Source: Lantana camara (lineage: Eukaryota; Streptophyta; Magnoliopsida; Lamiales; Verbenaceae). Taken from it: 64,000 nt of DNA. Every line of letters begins with the position of its first letter. Position 1 is the stretch's first letter. Shown in pieces: positions 21,829-33,545 of the stretch. The notes beneath the pieces are model-generated. The model searched no databases. It was not told where the DNA came from and worked only from the letters and a program-made list of their open reading frames with translations. The stretch is from the NCBI GenBank assembly GCA_037501455.1, contig CM074855.1, forward strand, positions 50,165,001-50,229,000, given 5' to 3'. Both the position numbers and the translations under genes were made by a program.

Positions 21829-22960
21829 TGTAATGCCCCGCTTTTCCGGCATCCAAGATTTCACCACGTGTTGACCTTTTTGTGCGTTAATTATATGATT
21901 ACGTGTTTTATGTGGCCGTATTTGCAGCTCCTTCTGAGTTTAGGGGCTTGTTTGTAATTTTCTCCTTTTAGGGGTTTTTCGATCATTTCTCACCCGATCG
22001 AGATTTTGACCTCTTTGATCCTTTTAACGTATCCGGGGCATCCAAACGAGTCCGTAGACTCTGAGTTTGCCAAATTCTGACTTCGTTTGCCCACCTTACA
22101 GATCGGTCTCGTATGCTAGGACCCGGGATAAAACACCCGGATCCGTTTTTGGCAAGTCAGACCCGCAGCCTTCTTCTCTCCTTCTTTCTCGGCGAAAAAC
22201 GCACCCCACACACACGATACACAAATACAATTCAAACTTACTCGTTTCTCGACGGATTTTGACGAAACAATAGTGTTATTTGAAGAGCTCGACGACGTGA
22301 TCACAACCGTACCAAGATCTTCGCCTGAGGATGACCGACGAAGGAGATATTTTCGATTTTCAGTCGTGCTAGGAGGGTGGTGGTAGGCCGCGACTTCACC
22401 GGCCGATTTTGGCCGTCTCCGGTGGGCTTTTCGTGACACACGCCCCATGGGTGCAAAGAAGACTTCTCGGTGCAACTTTCCTCGTTGGTGGCCCGGCCAT
22501 CGGGGCCACGACGGCACCACACACGCCGCCTGAACTTCAAGCAGAGGTTGCGTGTCACTGTAGCAATGGCGAACTCGCCGTTCCGGTGAGTTTTTCAGGC
22601 GACCCTTGATGCTTCCCTACCCTTTTCGACCTCCTCAGTTCATTTCTGGCATTGGATTGGCGAGAAAGTGGCCGGAAATAGGGGTATCCGGCGAGAAGCA
22701 ACGGCGGAGATTAGAGGCGGCGGTTCGGCCTTTTTCGGCGGGTTTTTGATGACGGGCCCTTCACAAAAATTAGTCTACTCGACGAGGCGAAGCTTTTCCC
22801 GTTGGTGATGGTTCAAGAACCGACCGTTGGTAACGAACTGGCGGGTCAACACCGGTCAACTCTTCGGCCATGTTTTCTGACAATTGAAGTATGGGTTTCG
22901 AAGGTCTCTTCCTGGGCTTTCTAGTGGTATGCTTGGATTTCATTTTCGTTGAACGGATGG
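21829..22960 (+). repeat. Element A 3' LTR, left part
   Basis: Begins TGTAATGCCCCGC. It keeps about 38 bp (after 21848) that the 5' LTR lost. Interrupted at 22960 by element C. Frames on either strand here are broken differently in the two LTR copies, so I treat none as genes. Confidence 0.9.
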
Positions 22961-24171
22961 TGTAACGTCCCAACAAGGGCATCCACAACTATCCCGCGCT
23001 ACAGGCCCAGCTTGTATATAGAATTACTATCCATATACCCACCAAAACCGAAGCAAGCGGTGACAAACGGACATCCTAGCTAGGCGGTACTAGACTCACA
23101 ACAAGTAATAAAACAAACATAAGTTCGCGGAAGCATAAAACATAATACTCGCATATGGATTCATCAACAATCATTCATGCGTTTCACAATTCTTCACAAA
23201 TCAAATATCACGAGGGGATAATCATAAATTCATCAACTAAGTGACCAACACGGTCCAAACTAGCATAATAACATCAACATAGTGAATCTAAGAATCTCAA
23301 AACATAACATAAGCCATAAAGTGAAGTACGCTACAAACGTAAGCAAGTATAAGCTAGACTCAAGACAAGATTCTCAAAGGACCCCGCCTAGCTTGACTCC
23401 AAAACGCGACCTGCGGACACGAATGGTAAGGGAGGTCAGCTCAAAAGGAACCGGTGAGGAGAAGTATACATAATATAATTAACATAAGAAGGTTCAATGC
23501 ATGCTCAAATCAAAGGTGTTCATGATCCGTTAACGTTTTTAGAAAACAATGCAGATTTTATAAAAATACGGATCATAAACCAAAGCACCGGCTCGGCGAG
23601 TACGAGCACTCCATCCTTACTTCCCAAACCAAGTGAAATCAAACCAAACCATCCTTAACGCCATTGATGTCGAGGGTGTGCACCCCCCGAGCATCCATAA
23701 CGTAGAGAATTCGGTCCATGCAACCTAGCTCTCTCCAAGAAAACTTCAACCCCGAAACCTCCCCGGAGTCTTAGTAGTCTTTTCCACAGTAGGAACTTTG
23801 GATAAGGACATCCGTCGGCCCTTGCCTTCCCGGAATATCTCTCACCTCCATCCCCGAGCTCAAATTCGATTGCCCCAAGCAAGCTTCCTTGCGAGGTACA
23901 TCATAACCTCGCTACACAACTCACACATACATAATATCCAAATAAAAGTTCCAAAGGCATTTTGGGTACTTATCCCATATACGAAAACTCAAGTTCTACT
24001 TGCAAACCTTTACCATAAGCGAATATCCAATATATGAGCATAGCTCACAAAACATTGCTTATTAAGCCTATATATATATACGTTTGAAAACGGGAGTTTA
24101 AAACCAAGAAATATGAAAGGCTATAGGTGTCCACAGTTTTGAAAACATTTTACATATATATAACTCCTCAC

Positions 24172-24235
24172 CTTTACCAAGAACCTCGAAGATCAAGCAC
24201 GAACAAGGAAGGTTACACGTCCGGAGACTCACCAC
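24172..24235 (-). other. Candidate LTR mini-exon, element C 3' LTR
   Basis: 64 nt between acceptor GTCTTGTTAG and donor GGTAAAG|GTGAGGAG (minus strand). The other LTR keeps it at 31517-31580 with the same length. Confidence 0.5.
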
Positions 24236-24643
24236 CTAACAAGACAATGTACCAACCAAGGTAAGACTCGACTCGAAACCCAACAAGACGACGTACGGCT
24301 TTGACATGATTGCAAATATGCTAATGATGTGCAAGGAATGTTCGACGATGGTATATATTGGGAATTATGATCACATTGCATCATATAAGTCATGTATCAA
24401 GTTCTCAAGTCATATGTAATAAGCGACCTATGAATCATACTTAACACAATTTAATTAAACGCATAACTTAGTCAATTAAGATAACTTAAGCATGATTGAG
24501 GTATAAAGATCATAATATAAGGTATGCATGAGATGTCACAACATATAACGAGGTCACAATACATTAGAGACATAATATAAATAAGTAAGGAACAAACGAG
24601 AGGCAATACAAGTGAAACGAATCAAGAAAACAAGGCTGGGGAT

Positions 24644-24762
24644 AATCAACCCCCGTGGATTTCCCTTCACAAAAAACCACCCTCGCGAATTTGGTCTAGA
24701 AGCTACTGCCTTAAATCCACCCCCATGGATTTTTACACAGCAAAAATCCACCCTAGTGGATT
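24644..24762. repeat. Palindrome array in LTR C (3' LTR)
   Basis: AATCAAC-CCCC-GTGGATT, a decayed unit near 24683, AAATCCA-CCCCCA-TGGATTT (24713-24732) and AATCCAC-CCTA-GTGGATT (24745-24762). The other LTR (31989-32108) keeps the second unit better, as AATCCAC-CCTC-GCGGATT. Confidence 0.88.
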
Positions 24763-26199
24763 CTGCCCAGAACTTAAAAAAAACGTGACAACAACTTCAA
24801 ACTCGACGGGAATGAGTTCAAAACACCCCAAAACATGAAATTAAGCTTCCAAAACCACAAATAAGCATAAAAAATCATCAAGTTACATAATAAAGCATTT
24901 AGGAACATATAAACATCAAGAAAGCTAGCAATTCATAGAAGAACTTCATCTTCTACAAGTTTCATGAAAGCTTTAAGCATAACAATGGTGAAATCAACAA
25001 TCTTGCAAGAAACTCAAAGGAATTATTCACATTCTTCATGGAATTTCCCAAGGAACAAGAATCGATCATCAAATCAAGTTAAAGCACACAAGAACATAAA
25101 CATGCAAGAATTCTCTAGAAAGCTTCGAAGGTCATCAATGGTGGATTCTTCAAATAATCATGAAACTCAAGGAAACCTATCCTATTCTTCATAAAAGCAC
25201 ATAAGGAACATGAATCCATTATCAAATCAAGTTAAAACAAGCTAGGGCATGAACATGCATAAGTTCTTATGAAACGCTTCAAAGTGGTTTAATGGTGAAA
25301 TCTTCAAATGAACATGAAAACAAGAAATTCTTATATCAAATCGTTCCTAGCATCAAGATAAACATATTTCCATCATAAAATTTGGATCTAATCCATCTAA
25401 CATGAACCCTAGATTCATATTCAAGCTTAAAAGCTTCAAGAACACAAACCTATGAAAAGAGCACATAAGCTTACCTTGAAAGCTGAAAATCGAAGAAGAA
25501 ATCTTGTTCTTTAGTCTTGAATCTCCAGCTTTAACCTTCACTCTTGGCTCTTGAAGATGGCTTGAAGGTGGCTTGAAGTTCTTGAGAGAATATGAATAGA
25601 CTTTGAAAGAGTGTTGGGAGAGAATGAATATGGTTCTTAGAAAATAACGTAACTTATGTTTGGTGTTTAGGATCTGATTTGGGTCAGCTGAATAGGATCA
25701 TGGAGCGGGTCATATGGGTCGAATTTAAGTGAAATTGGATCTCAAATTGGGTCAGAATTGAAATTGGGTCGCAAGTCAACATTTAGGCTTAAAAGGGTTG
25801 ACTTTTCGTAGAATGGCCATAACTTCTTCGTCCGAACTCCGAATTGAGTGATTCAAGAACCCACGAACTCGTAATCGAATTATATACTCAATTTCATTAA
25901 GTTCTAACCAGTTCCAGGCTTGGAAAATAAATTTACCATATAGTCCCTAAATTATGCTTTAATGTCCATATAAGCACATTGTTTCGTCAAACTATAAAAC
26001 ATGCTATCAACGCTCAATAATAGCAATACAAGCATATATTTAATATGTCATAAAACCACATATATCGTACACTTAATATATTTCACTTATGCACAAATCC
26101 ATTATCAAATTAAGACATAATTCCACATAAATCATGCAAGGAAAGGTAAATCGTACACTCTCGTGCCAAACCTTACCTTGAATGAGAAGCGGGGCGTCA

Positions 26200-26237
26200 C
26201 AACCTCCCCTCCTTAAAGAAATCTGGTCCCCAGATTT
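26200..26237 (-). promoter_or_regulatory. Element C PPT with upstream hairpin
   Basis: Minus strand: AAATCTG-GGGAC-CAGATTT (26237-26219), then CTTTAAGGAGGGGAGGTTG leading into the 3' LTR. Confidence 0.88.
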
Positions 26238-26244
26238 ACCAGCG

Positions 26245-26650
26245 GAAAAGACTCAGTGTGGAAACTCTGCACCTTCTCTTCTGTCTTCCAAGTTGCTTCT
26301 TCTGCTTGAGATCTCTCCATAGGCTTTATCCAAAGGAGTTAGCTGAATTCTTAATCCATGGTATTTCGTCTAAAATCTTCCCCGGTTGTGGTACAAGTGT
26401 CAAGTCTTGATCCAAGTGTATCTCGTTCATCGATATAGTCTCCATCTCCTCTCGAAAATACTTCCTCAATCTGTTCCACAGCTCCAGGCGGCTCGCTGGA
26501 TCTCGAGTTTAGGTTACTGCTCGCATTGATTTGGGGGAAACTCCTTCTTGTTGCCTCTAGGAAGATTCGGTCACCATCTTCGAATTCAAAGTCTTTCCTC
26601 CTTTGCTTGGCATAACTCCGTTGCCGGTCTTATACCACTCCCACATGTGG
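26245..26650 (-). pseudogene. Pol C-terminal relic with chromodomain-like tail (element C)
   Basis: On the minus strand, broken frames give RSYAKQRRKDFEFEDGDRIF (26632-26570), LDQDLTLVPQPGKILD (26430-26370) and AEEATWKTEEKVQSF (26320-26260). These match the integrase C-terminus and chromodomain tail of E (SYADHRRKNLEFEIGDRVF, LEPNLTFVQKPVKILD, TEEATWETEDNMRKF). The chromodomain of such elements is thought to steer integration to heterochromatin. Only this end of pol remains. It shows that C descends from a Tekay/Del-type autonomous element by loss of the middle. Confidence 0.75.
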
Positions 26651-26796
26651 TTTAAACTTCACACTTTGTCAATGCAAAAGATCTTAGTTGTTGTATACTC
26701 CTTCGGTCCATCTTGATCTCGCTTAACCTCTTCAAAAGATCCCTTCTGATCGGAGCAATCTGAGCGTGCTAGCCAACGAGACGAGACACACAACAA

Positions 26797-26952
26797 GAGA
26801 ACCCCGTCTCTCAACAAGCAATGAGAGAACCCCGTCCCTCAACAAGCAATGAGAGAACCCCGTCTCTCAACAAGCAACGAGAGAACCCCATCCCTCAACA
26901 AGGAATGAGAGAACCCCGTCTCTCAACAAGCAACGAGAGAACCCCGTCTCTC
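26797..26952 (-). repeat. Array of GAGAGACGGGG..CTCTC hairpins, element C
   Basis: Six regular units of about 29 bp (plus strand GAGAGAACCCCGTCTCTC plus a CAACAAGCAAT linker). Degenerate units of the same plan continue to about 27110 (for example GAGGGGACCCATCCCCC). The period resembles a CRISPR array, but the linkers are repeats too, so there are no spacers. Confidence 0.9.
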
Positions 26953-26959
26953 ATCCTAA

Positions 26960-28501
26960 GTTCGAAGGAATCCTGCATCCCTCAAACATCTATGTTTGAA
27001 AGAGTTAACATCTCACAAACTCCTAAATTCGGGAGGATGTAACATTCCCAAATGACTAAAACCGAGGGGACCCATCCCCCGAACACAAAAGAGGGGGAAC
27101 CCTACAACACCCGAGCACAAAAGCACACACACAACTACTCGGATGCAAAACATGCAAAGCACAAACAAAACACACGACAAGGGACCGCTGTACGGTTGAG
27201 TCGTTCTCCATCGGTGACGTAAAGGCTTCATCGCATCAAAGGCGTCCCTCATAGCTCACCGTAACAAAGTGCACAAAATCGAGCATGTACAACATCCAAG
27301 GGTACAAAAGTCACAAGAATTAACTCATACTTATATCATACAAGTTCACCAAAGTATCCAAGATCATGCGATTCGGTTACTAACTTCGTACCTAGTAGTA
27401 GCATGCATAGAAAGGTCATTTGATTCAATTTCCAAGCTCAAGTCTTGTATTAACATGCATATATAAAGTCAATTTGAGCATTTAACGTACATGAAGTTGT
27501 AAGTATCTAAACATAGCAATTACAAGTCGTACTTTAACGATTGATTCAAGTAGTACTAATCAAGATGTCGTAATCTTAATCATGTATAAGTCTATGCAGC
27601 GCTCAAAAATACGTACGTCATGCTCAATACATATAAGACATACATTTATTTACATAAGGTCATACTTCCAAGGTAAACAACATATTCTCGATTCCTTATA
27701 TCACCCTCTAATGATCAGTTCAAGTCTCATATTCGAAATCGTAGATGAGTGTATGCATCGTCATCCCATATTATCATGCTCAAATGAACAACATAATTTA
27801 ATCACATAAAGTCATGTTTTTAAGGTAAGCGGTAAATTCTCAATTCACTTAATCATGCCTTACGAATTCGTAACATGCATCGGAGCATAAACTCAAGTTT
27901 TTTACACACATTCAAGGTTTAGAGATTTTACAATTAGATCCCCCTAGGCGATTCACATAAGTTTGGAATTAATACAAAACATCCTTTAAGGTTCCTAGCA
28001 ACTTGACATAAACCATCCATTTGTTAACTAATTAAGCATGATTCTTCAATTACATGAAAGTTCCCCATAAATAAAAAAATTCGACATAATTTCAACAACA
28101 ATTATGCATCCCGAAAACAAGTAAACAACATGGTCTCACAAGTACTTATTCATGCTTTACATCCATTCAACATAGCTCATAAATCTCAAGGTTGCATTAA
28201 TGCAAGGGTTACTAGAGTTATCACATGGTAGCACAACTGATCAAGGAAAGCATTTACGCAATTTGCACAAGTAGGAGACAAGCTAAACACAAACGTAACA
28301 TTTAATGTCAATCATTACCGACATAGCATAAGAGAGGCTGTAAAATAATTCAAGTTTAGGTGGAGTGCATGTATCAACTATCAAGTACACCACCCGGTAA
28401 AGAACAATCAATTTCTAACTTACCGTATTCACATTGGCACTTAAAGCAAATAGCAACGCAAGTCACATGCATATCAAATAATCACATTCTAGCATATAAC
28501 G
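26960..28501 (-). other. Non-coding stretch in element C
   Basis: About 1.5 kb of A/T-rich sequence between the hairpin array and the gag relic, where protease, RT and integrase would be expected. I find no retroelement motif and no long frame. It may be filler of the same kind as the interiors of A and B. Confidence 0.6.
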
Positions 28502-29461
28502 TCACAAGTGTAACAATCGGGTAATAATAATATCCAAATCAAAATGTATGAGTGCAATGCCATGAATGCAGTTCGTACCTTTCACCGTAGTAATGAAATC
28601 ATGCTCATAATCCTCTTGGCCGCCATTCAACGCATAGGCACGTGCATATGCCACGGGCCTTATCTCATCACCCGGTCCCTTAGTCTTAGATTCGGTACAA
28701 TTCCTTGCTATGTGTCTGGTGCTCCCACAATTGAAACATTTACCAAGCTTCTTCCAACAATTTCCCTCACGGTGAGTGATGCTACCACAATGATCACAAG
28801 GTTTACGCCCTTGTGCAGTTGATAGGATCTCCTTTCCTTTCCCTTTCTTAACCATCACGTGGCCCTTTTTCCGCGGTGGAGGTTGAGAGAATGAACTAGG
28901 GACAACTCTCTTAAGACCCGAACTGAAACAAGGATTAGCAACATTCTTCTTAGTTCCAAGTCTTTGTTCCTCCGCTTCCGCTTCCATAGCTAGCCCAGTA
29001 GCGGTGGCCCAATCGTTGGTTTCTTCCAGAGTCAAGGTCTTTGCTAACTTCCCACGAAGCCCTTCCAAATTCTGTCGGTCCTTCCTCTGATTACAATCCC
29101 TTACCCAAAATGCTGAATTTCCACAAGTAAAGCTTCTTCCAGGCTTTCCCCAACATTCGTCTCCCTTATGGCTAATGTCACTATGATGTTCATACAAACC
29201 TCTAGTTCCCGGTTTATCACAATTCTTTACCCAGTGTTTGGTGCTGCCGCACTTGAAACAGTTGCCTTGTTTTCGCCAACAATCTTTCCCAAAGTGTGTA
29301 GCACGACCACAATGCTCACACGGGTCATGGCCCTTAGTAGCTTGAGGGGCCTGTACTTGAGATGTAGAAATCTTAGCTTTACCCTTCTCATCCGTATGGT
29401 GGCCTCTCCCCTGTTCGCAATCCTTAGCTAACATTTTGGGTTGCCACAACACATAAAACAA
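28502..29461 (-). pseudogene. Gag relic with repeated CCHC zinc knuckles (element C)
   Basis: Open stretch of 319 codons (start is not a real ATG; it enters from a broken upstream frame). CX2CX4HX4C knuckles at residues 48-61 (CEHCGRATHFGKDC), 68-81 (CFKCGSTKHWVKNC), 222-235 (CDHCGSITHREGNC) and 242-255 (CFNCGSTRHIARNC). A decayed pair lies at 90-103 and 110-123, and a further broken pair just upstream (about 29540-29440). Knuckle pairs always start 20 residues apart, as in the single pair of E. Residues 272-278 (YARAYAL) and 297-304 resemble the gag-protease linker, and the frame ends before the DSGA motif. Zinc knuckles bind the element RNA. No capsid domain is present, so function is doubtful. 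Confidence 0.82.
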
Positions 29462-29889
29462 TTCCCGTGTCCTTTCCGGTAGTTATCCCCGAAGTGATTG
29501 GCGCTCCCATAATGCTTGTACGAGTTTCGGCCCTTAATAGCCAAAGGGGTCGCTGATCCGGATGCAAAAATTTTAGCCTTTCTATCTCCTAACCCCTTAT
29601 ATGGTACTCAAGAAGTCGAAGGTGCCATCAAGGATGGTGATCTCTCAGACCCCAATCCGAAAACTACTCCCTTAGTTCGAAACCCTTGTTCCTTGACGGT
29701 GGGCGTAGGTATCAACGCCGGAGGTGCCAATAAGGTTTGCGGTGCTTGTAGGAGTTGCAAAATCTGAATCATAATAGTGAGCAATTTATTGACATTCAGA
29801 GGCGGCATTGGTGGTGCAATTTGATTTTCTGCCGGAGGGTCATGCTCATTTTGGCGTGCCGGAGAGCGATCACTTCTACGAGGAGGCAT
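29462..29889 (-). pseudogene. Gag N-terminus of element C
   Basis: Starts MPPRRSDRSPARQ at 29889, like MPPRRHRDRSPKR of E, then a proline-rich linker. The frame breaks at 29608 and passes into a degenerate knuckle pair (YKHYGSANHFGDNY) near 29530. The roughly 100-residue capsid domain that follows in E is absent, so the N-terminal tail is joined nearly directly to the zinc-knuckle array. Confidence 0.75.
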
Positions 29890-30280
29890 CCTACACGCAA
29901 TCTTATAATGTATGCATGTCGATTAGGCATATGCTCATGTCACATATTGTCAAGTAAGCAATGCAATTGTATAATTTAGAAGCAATAGTTACAAGATATA
30001 CGTATCATGAGGACGTTCATATATGAAAACAAACCAACACATAAGCACGAAGTTAATTTAAGTACAACAAAGTAGTTACAAGTTAAGTGATACAGGCAAG
30101 TAGTTAACAAAAGGGTCAACATATTCAATGAAGATGTACATGTAATGCAAGAACAATTATGTTAATCAACAATGTAGTATATGCAAAATGAATCAATTTA
30201 AAGCACATAAGCAAGTTGTTCCTATTGCCGTACGACCTAGACGACTCGAGATGACTCAAGAGCCCGGTTTTGAACCTTCG

Positions 30281-30292
30281 GCTCTGATACCA
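30281..30292 (-). promoter_or_regulatory. Element C primer binding site
   Basis: TGGTATCAGAGC on the minus strand, 12 bp inside the 5' LTR end at 30305. Followed by a TAGGTCGTACGGC block near 30230. Confidence 0.9.
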
Positions 30293-30304
30293 AACAAATA
30301 GGGG

Positions 30305-33300
30305 TGTAACGGCCCAACAAGGGCATCCCACGCCTATCCCGCGCTACGGGCCCAGCTTGTATATAGAATTACTATCCATATACCCGCCAAAACCGAAGCA
30401 AGCGGTGACAAACGGACATCCTAGCTAGGCGGTACTAGACTCACAACAAGTAATAAAACAAACATAAGTTCGCGGAAGCATAAAACATAATACTCGCATA
30501 TGGATTCATCAACAATCATACATGCGTTTCACAATTCTTCACAAATCAAATATCACGAGGGTATAATCATAAATTCATCAACTAAGTGACTAACACGGTC
30601 CAAACTAGCATAATAACATCAACATAGTGAATCTAAGAATCTCAAAACATAACATAAGCCATAAAGTGAAGTACGCTACAAACGTAAGCAAGTACAAGCT
30701 AGACTCAAGACAAGACTCTCAAAGGACCCCGCCTAGCTTGACTCCAAAACGCGACCTGTGGACACGAATGGTAAGGGAGGTCAGCTCAAAAGGAACCGGT
30801 GAGGAGAAGTATACATAATATAATTAACATAAGATGGTTCAATACATGCTCAAATCAAAGGTGTTCATGATCCGTTAACGTGTTTAGAAAACAATGCAGA
30901 TTTTATAAAAATACGGATCATAAACCAAAGCACCGGCTCGGCGAGTACGAGCACTCCATCCTTACTTCCCAAACCAAGTGAAATCAAACCAATCCATCCT
31001 TAACGCCGTTGATGTCGAGGGTGTGCACCCCCTGAGCATCCATAACGTAGAGAATTCGATCCATGTAACCTTGCTCTCTCCAAGAAAACTTCAACCCCGA
31101 AACCTCCCCGGAGTCTTAGTAGTCTTGTCCACACTAGGAACTTTGGATAAGGACATCCGTCGGCCCTTGCCTTCCCGGAATATCTCTCACCTCCATCCCC
31201 GAGCTCAAATTTGATTGCCCGAAGCAAGCGTCCTTGCGAGGTACATCATAACCTCGCTACAGAACTCACACAAACATAATATCCAAATAAAAGTTCCAAA
31301 GGCATTTTGGGTACTTATCCCATATACGAAAACTCAAGTTCTACTTACAAACCTTTACCATAAGCGAATATCCAATATATGAGCATAGCTCACAAAACAT
31401 TGCTTATTAAGCCTATATATATATACGTTTGAAAACGGGAGTTTAAAACCAAGAAATATGAAAGGCTATAGGTGTCCACAGTTTTGAAAACAATTTACAT
31501 ATATATAACTCCTCACCTTTACCAAGAACCTCGAAGATCAAGCACGAACAAGGAAGGTTACACGTCCGGAGACTCACCACCTAACAAGACAATGTACCAA
31601 CCAAGGTAAGACTCGACTCGAAACCCAACAAGACGACGCACGGCTTTGACATGATTGCAAATATGCTAATGATGTGCAAGGAATGTTCGACGATGGTATA
31701 TATTGGGAATTATGATCACATTGCATCATATAAGTCATGTATCAAGTTCTCAAGTCATATGTAATAAGCGACCTATGAATCATACTTAACACAATTTAAT
31801 TAAACGCATAAGTTAGTCAATTAAGATAACTTAAGCATGATTGAGGTATAAAGATCATAATATAAGGTATGCATGAGATGTCACAACATATAACGAGGTC
31901 ACAATACATTAGAGACATAATATAAATAAGTAAGGAACAAACGAGAGGCAATACAAGTGAAACGAATCAAGAAAACAAGGCTGGGGATAATCAACCCCTG
32001 TGGATTTTCCTTCACAAAAAATCCACCCTCGCGGATTTGGTCTAGAAGCTACTGCCTTAAATCCACCCCCATGGATTTTTACACAGCAAAAATCCACCCT
32101 AGTGGATTCTGCCCAGAACTTAAAAAAAACGTGACAACAACTTCAAACTCGACGGGAATGAGTTCAAAACACCCCAAAACATGAAATTAAGCTTCCAAAA
32201 CCACAAATAAGCATAAAAAATCATCAAGTTACATAATAAAGCACTTAGGAACATATAAACATCAAGAAAGCTAGCAATTCATACAAGAACTTCATCTTCT
32301 TCAAGTTTCATGAAAGCTTTAAGCATAACAACGGTGAAATCAACAATCATACAAGAAACTCAAAGGAATTAATCACATTCTTCATGGAATTTCCCAAGGA
32401 ACAATAATCGATCATCAAATCAAGTTAAAGCACACAAGAACATAAACATGCAAGAATTCTCAAGAAAGCTTCAAAGGGCATCAATGGTGGATTTTTCAAA
32501 TAAGCATGAAACTCAAGGAAACCTATCCTATTCTTCATAAAAGCACATAAGGAACATGAATCCATTATCAAATCAAGTTAAAACAAGCTAGGGCATGAAC
32601 ATGCATAAGTTCTTATGACAAGCTTCAAAGTGCTTTAATGGTGAAATCTTCAAATGAACATGAAAACAAGAAATTCTTATATCAAATCGTTCCTAGCATC
32701 AAGATAAACATATTTCCATCATAAAATTCGGATCTAATCCATCTAACATGAACCCTAGATTCATATTCAAGCTTAAAAGCTTCAAGAACACAAACCCATG
32801 AAAAGAGCAAATAAGCTTACCTTGAGAGCTGAAAATCGAAGAAGAAATCTTGTTCTTTAGTCTTGAATTTCCAGCTTTAACCTTCACTCTTAGCTCTTGA
32901 AGATGGGTTGAAGGTGGCTTGAAGTTCTTGAGAGAATATGAATAGACTTTGAAAGAGTGTTGGGAGAGAATGAATATGATTCTTAGAAAATAACGTAACT
33001 TATGTTTGGTGTTTCGGATCTGATTTGGGTCAGTTGAATAGGATCATGGAGCAGGTCATATGGGTCGAATTTAAGTGAAATTGGATCTTAAATTGGGTCA
33101 GAATTGAAATTGGGTCGCAAGTCAACATTTAGGCTTAAAAGGGTTGACTTTTCGTAGAATGGCCATAACTTCTTCGTCCGAACTCCGAATTGAGTGATTC
33201 AAGAACCCACGAACTCGTAATCGAATTATCTACTCAATTTCATTAAGTTCTAACCAGTTCCAGGCTTGGAAAGTAAATTTACCATATAGTCCCTAAATTA

Positions 33301-33545
33301 TGCTTTAATGTCCATATAAGCACATTGTTTCTTCAAACTATAAAACATGCTATCAACGCTCAATAATAGCAATACAAGCATATAATTAATATGTCATAAA
33401 ACCACATATATCGTACACTTAATATATTTCACTTATGCACAAATCCATTATCAAATTAAGACATAATTCCACATAAATCATGCAAGGAAAGGTAAATCGT
33501 ACACTCTCGTGCCAAACCCTACCTTGATCGAGAAGCGGGGCGTCA
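30305..33545 (-). repeat. Element C 5' LTR
   Basis: About 98% like 22961-26199. Contains the matching palindrome array (31989-32108), mini-exon (31517-31580) and early donor near 32820. Returns to element A sequence at 33546. Confidence 0.92.

Larger units (their letters stand above)
22961..26199 (-). repeat. Element C 3' LTR
   Basis: Minus-strand reading TGACGCCCCGC..CGTTACA. In that sense: early donor CTTTCAAG|GTAAGC (last exon base 25475), palindromes (24644-24762), mini-exon (24172-24235), donor AAAG|GTGAGG, acceptor GTCCGCAG with exon from 23410, GCTAGGCGGGG (about 23386-23396) and its partner CCGCCTAGC near 23080. Confidence 0.92.
22961..33545 (-). mobile_element. Element C: gag-bearing deletion derivative, minus strand
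   Basis: 10.6 kb element in LTR A. LTRs are 22961-26199 and 30305-33545 (3239 and 3241 bp), about 2% different by eye. Primer site 30281-30292, PPT near 26200-26218. The interior (4.1 kb) encodes a broken gag without capsid but with repeated zinc knuckles, then about 1.5 kb of non-coding DNA, then a short relic of the pol C-terminus. Protease, RT, RNase H and integrase core are missing. The flanks (GATGG left, AAGTT right) do not form a target duplication, unlike every other element with both ends in the window. Confidence 0.9.

Noticed and set aside
22116..22520. 134-codon minus-strand frame in LTR A
   Set aside because: Antisense, and broken in the other LTR.
26797..26952. Regular 29-bp repeats looking like a CRISPR array
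   Set aside because: The linkers between repeats are also near identical, there are no unique spacers, and the context is a plant LTR element.
28502..29461. A host CCHC zinc-finger protein gene of 319 codons
   Set aside because: It lies between LTRs of element C, starts without a proper ATG, continues a gag N-terminus in another frame and runs into the gag-protease linker.
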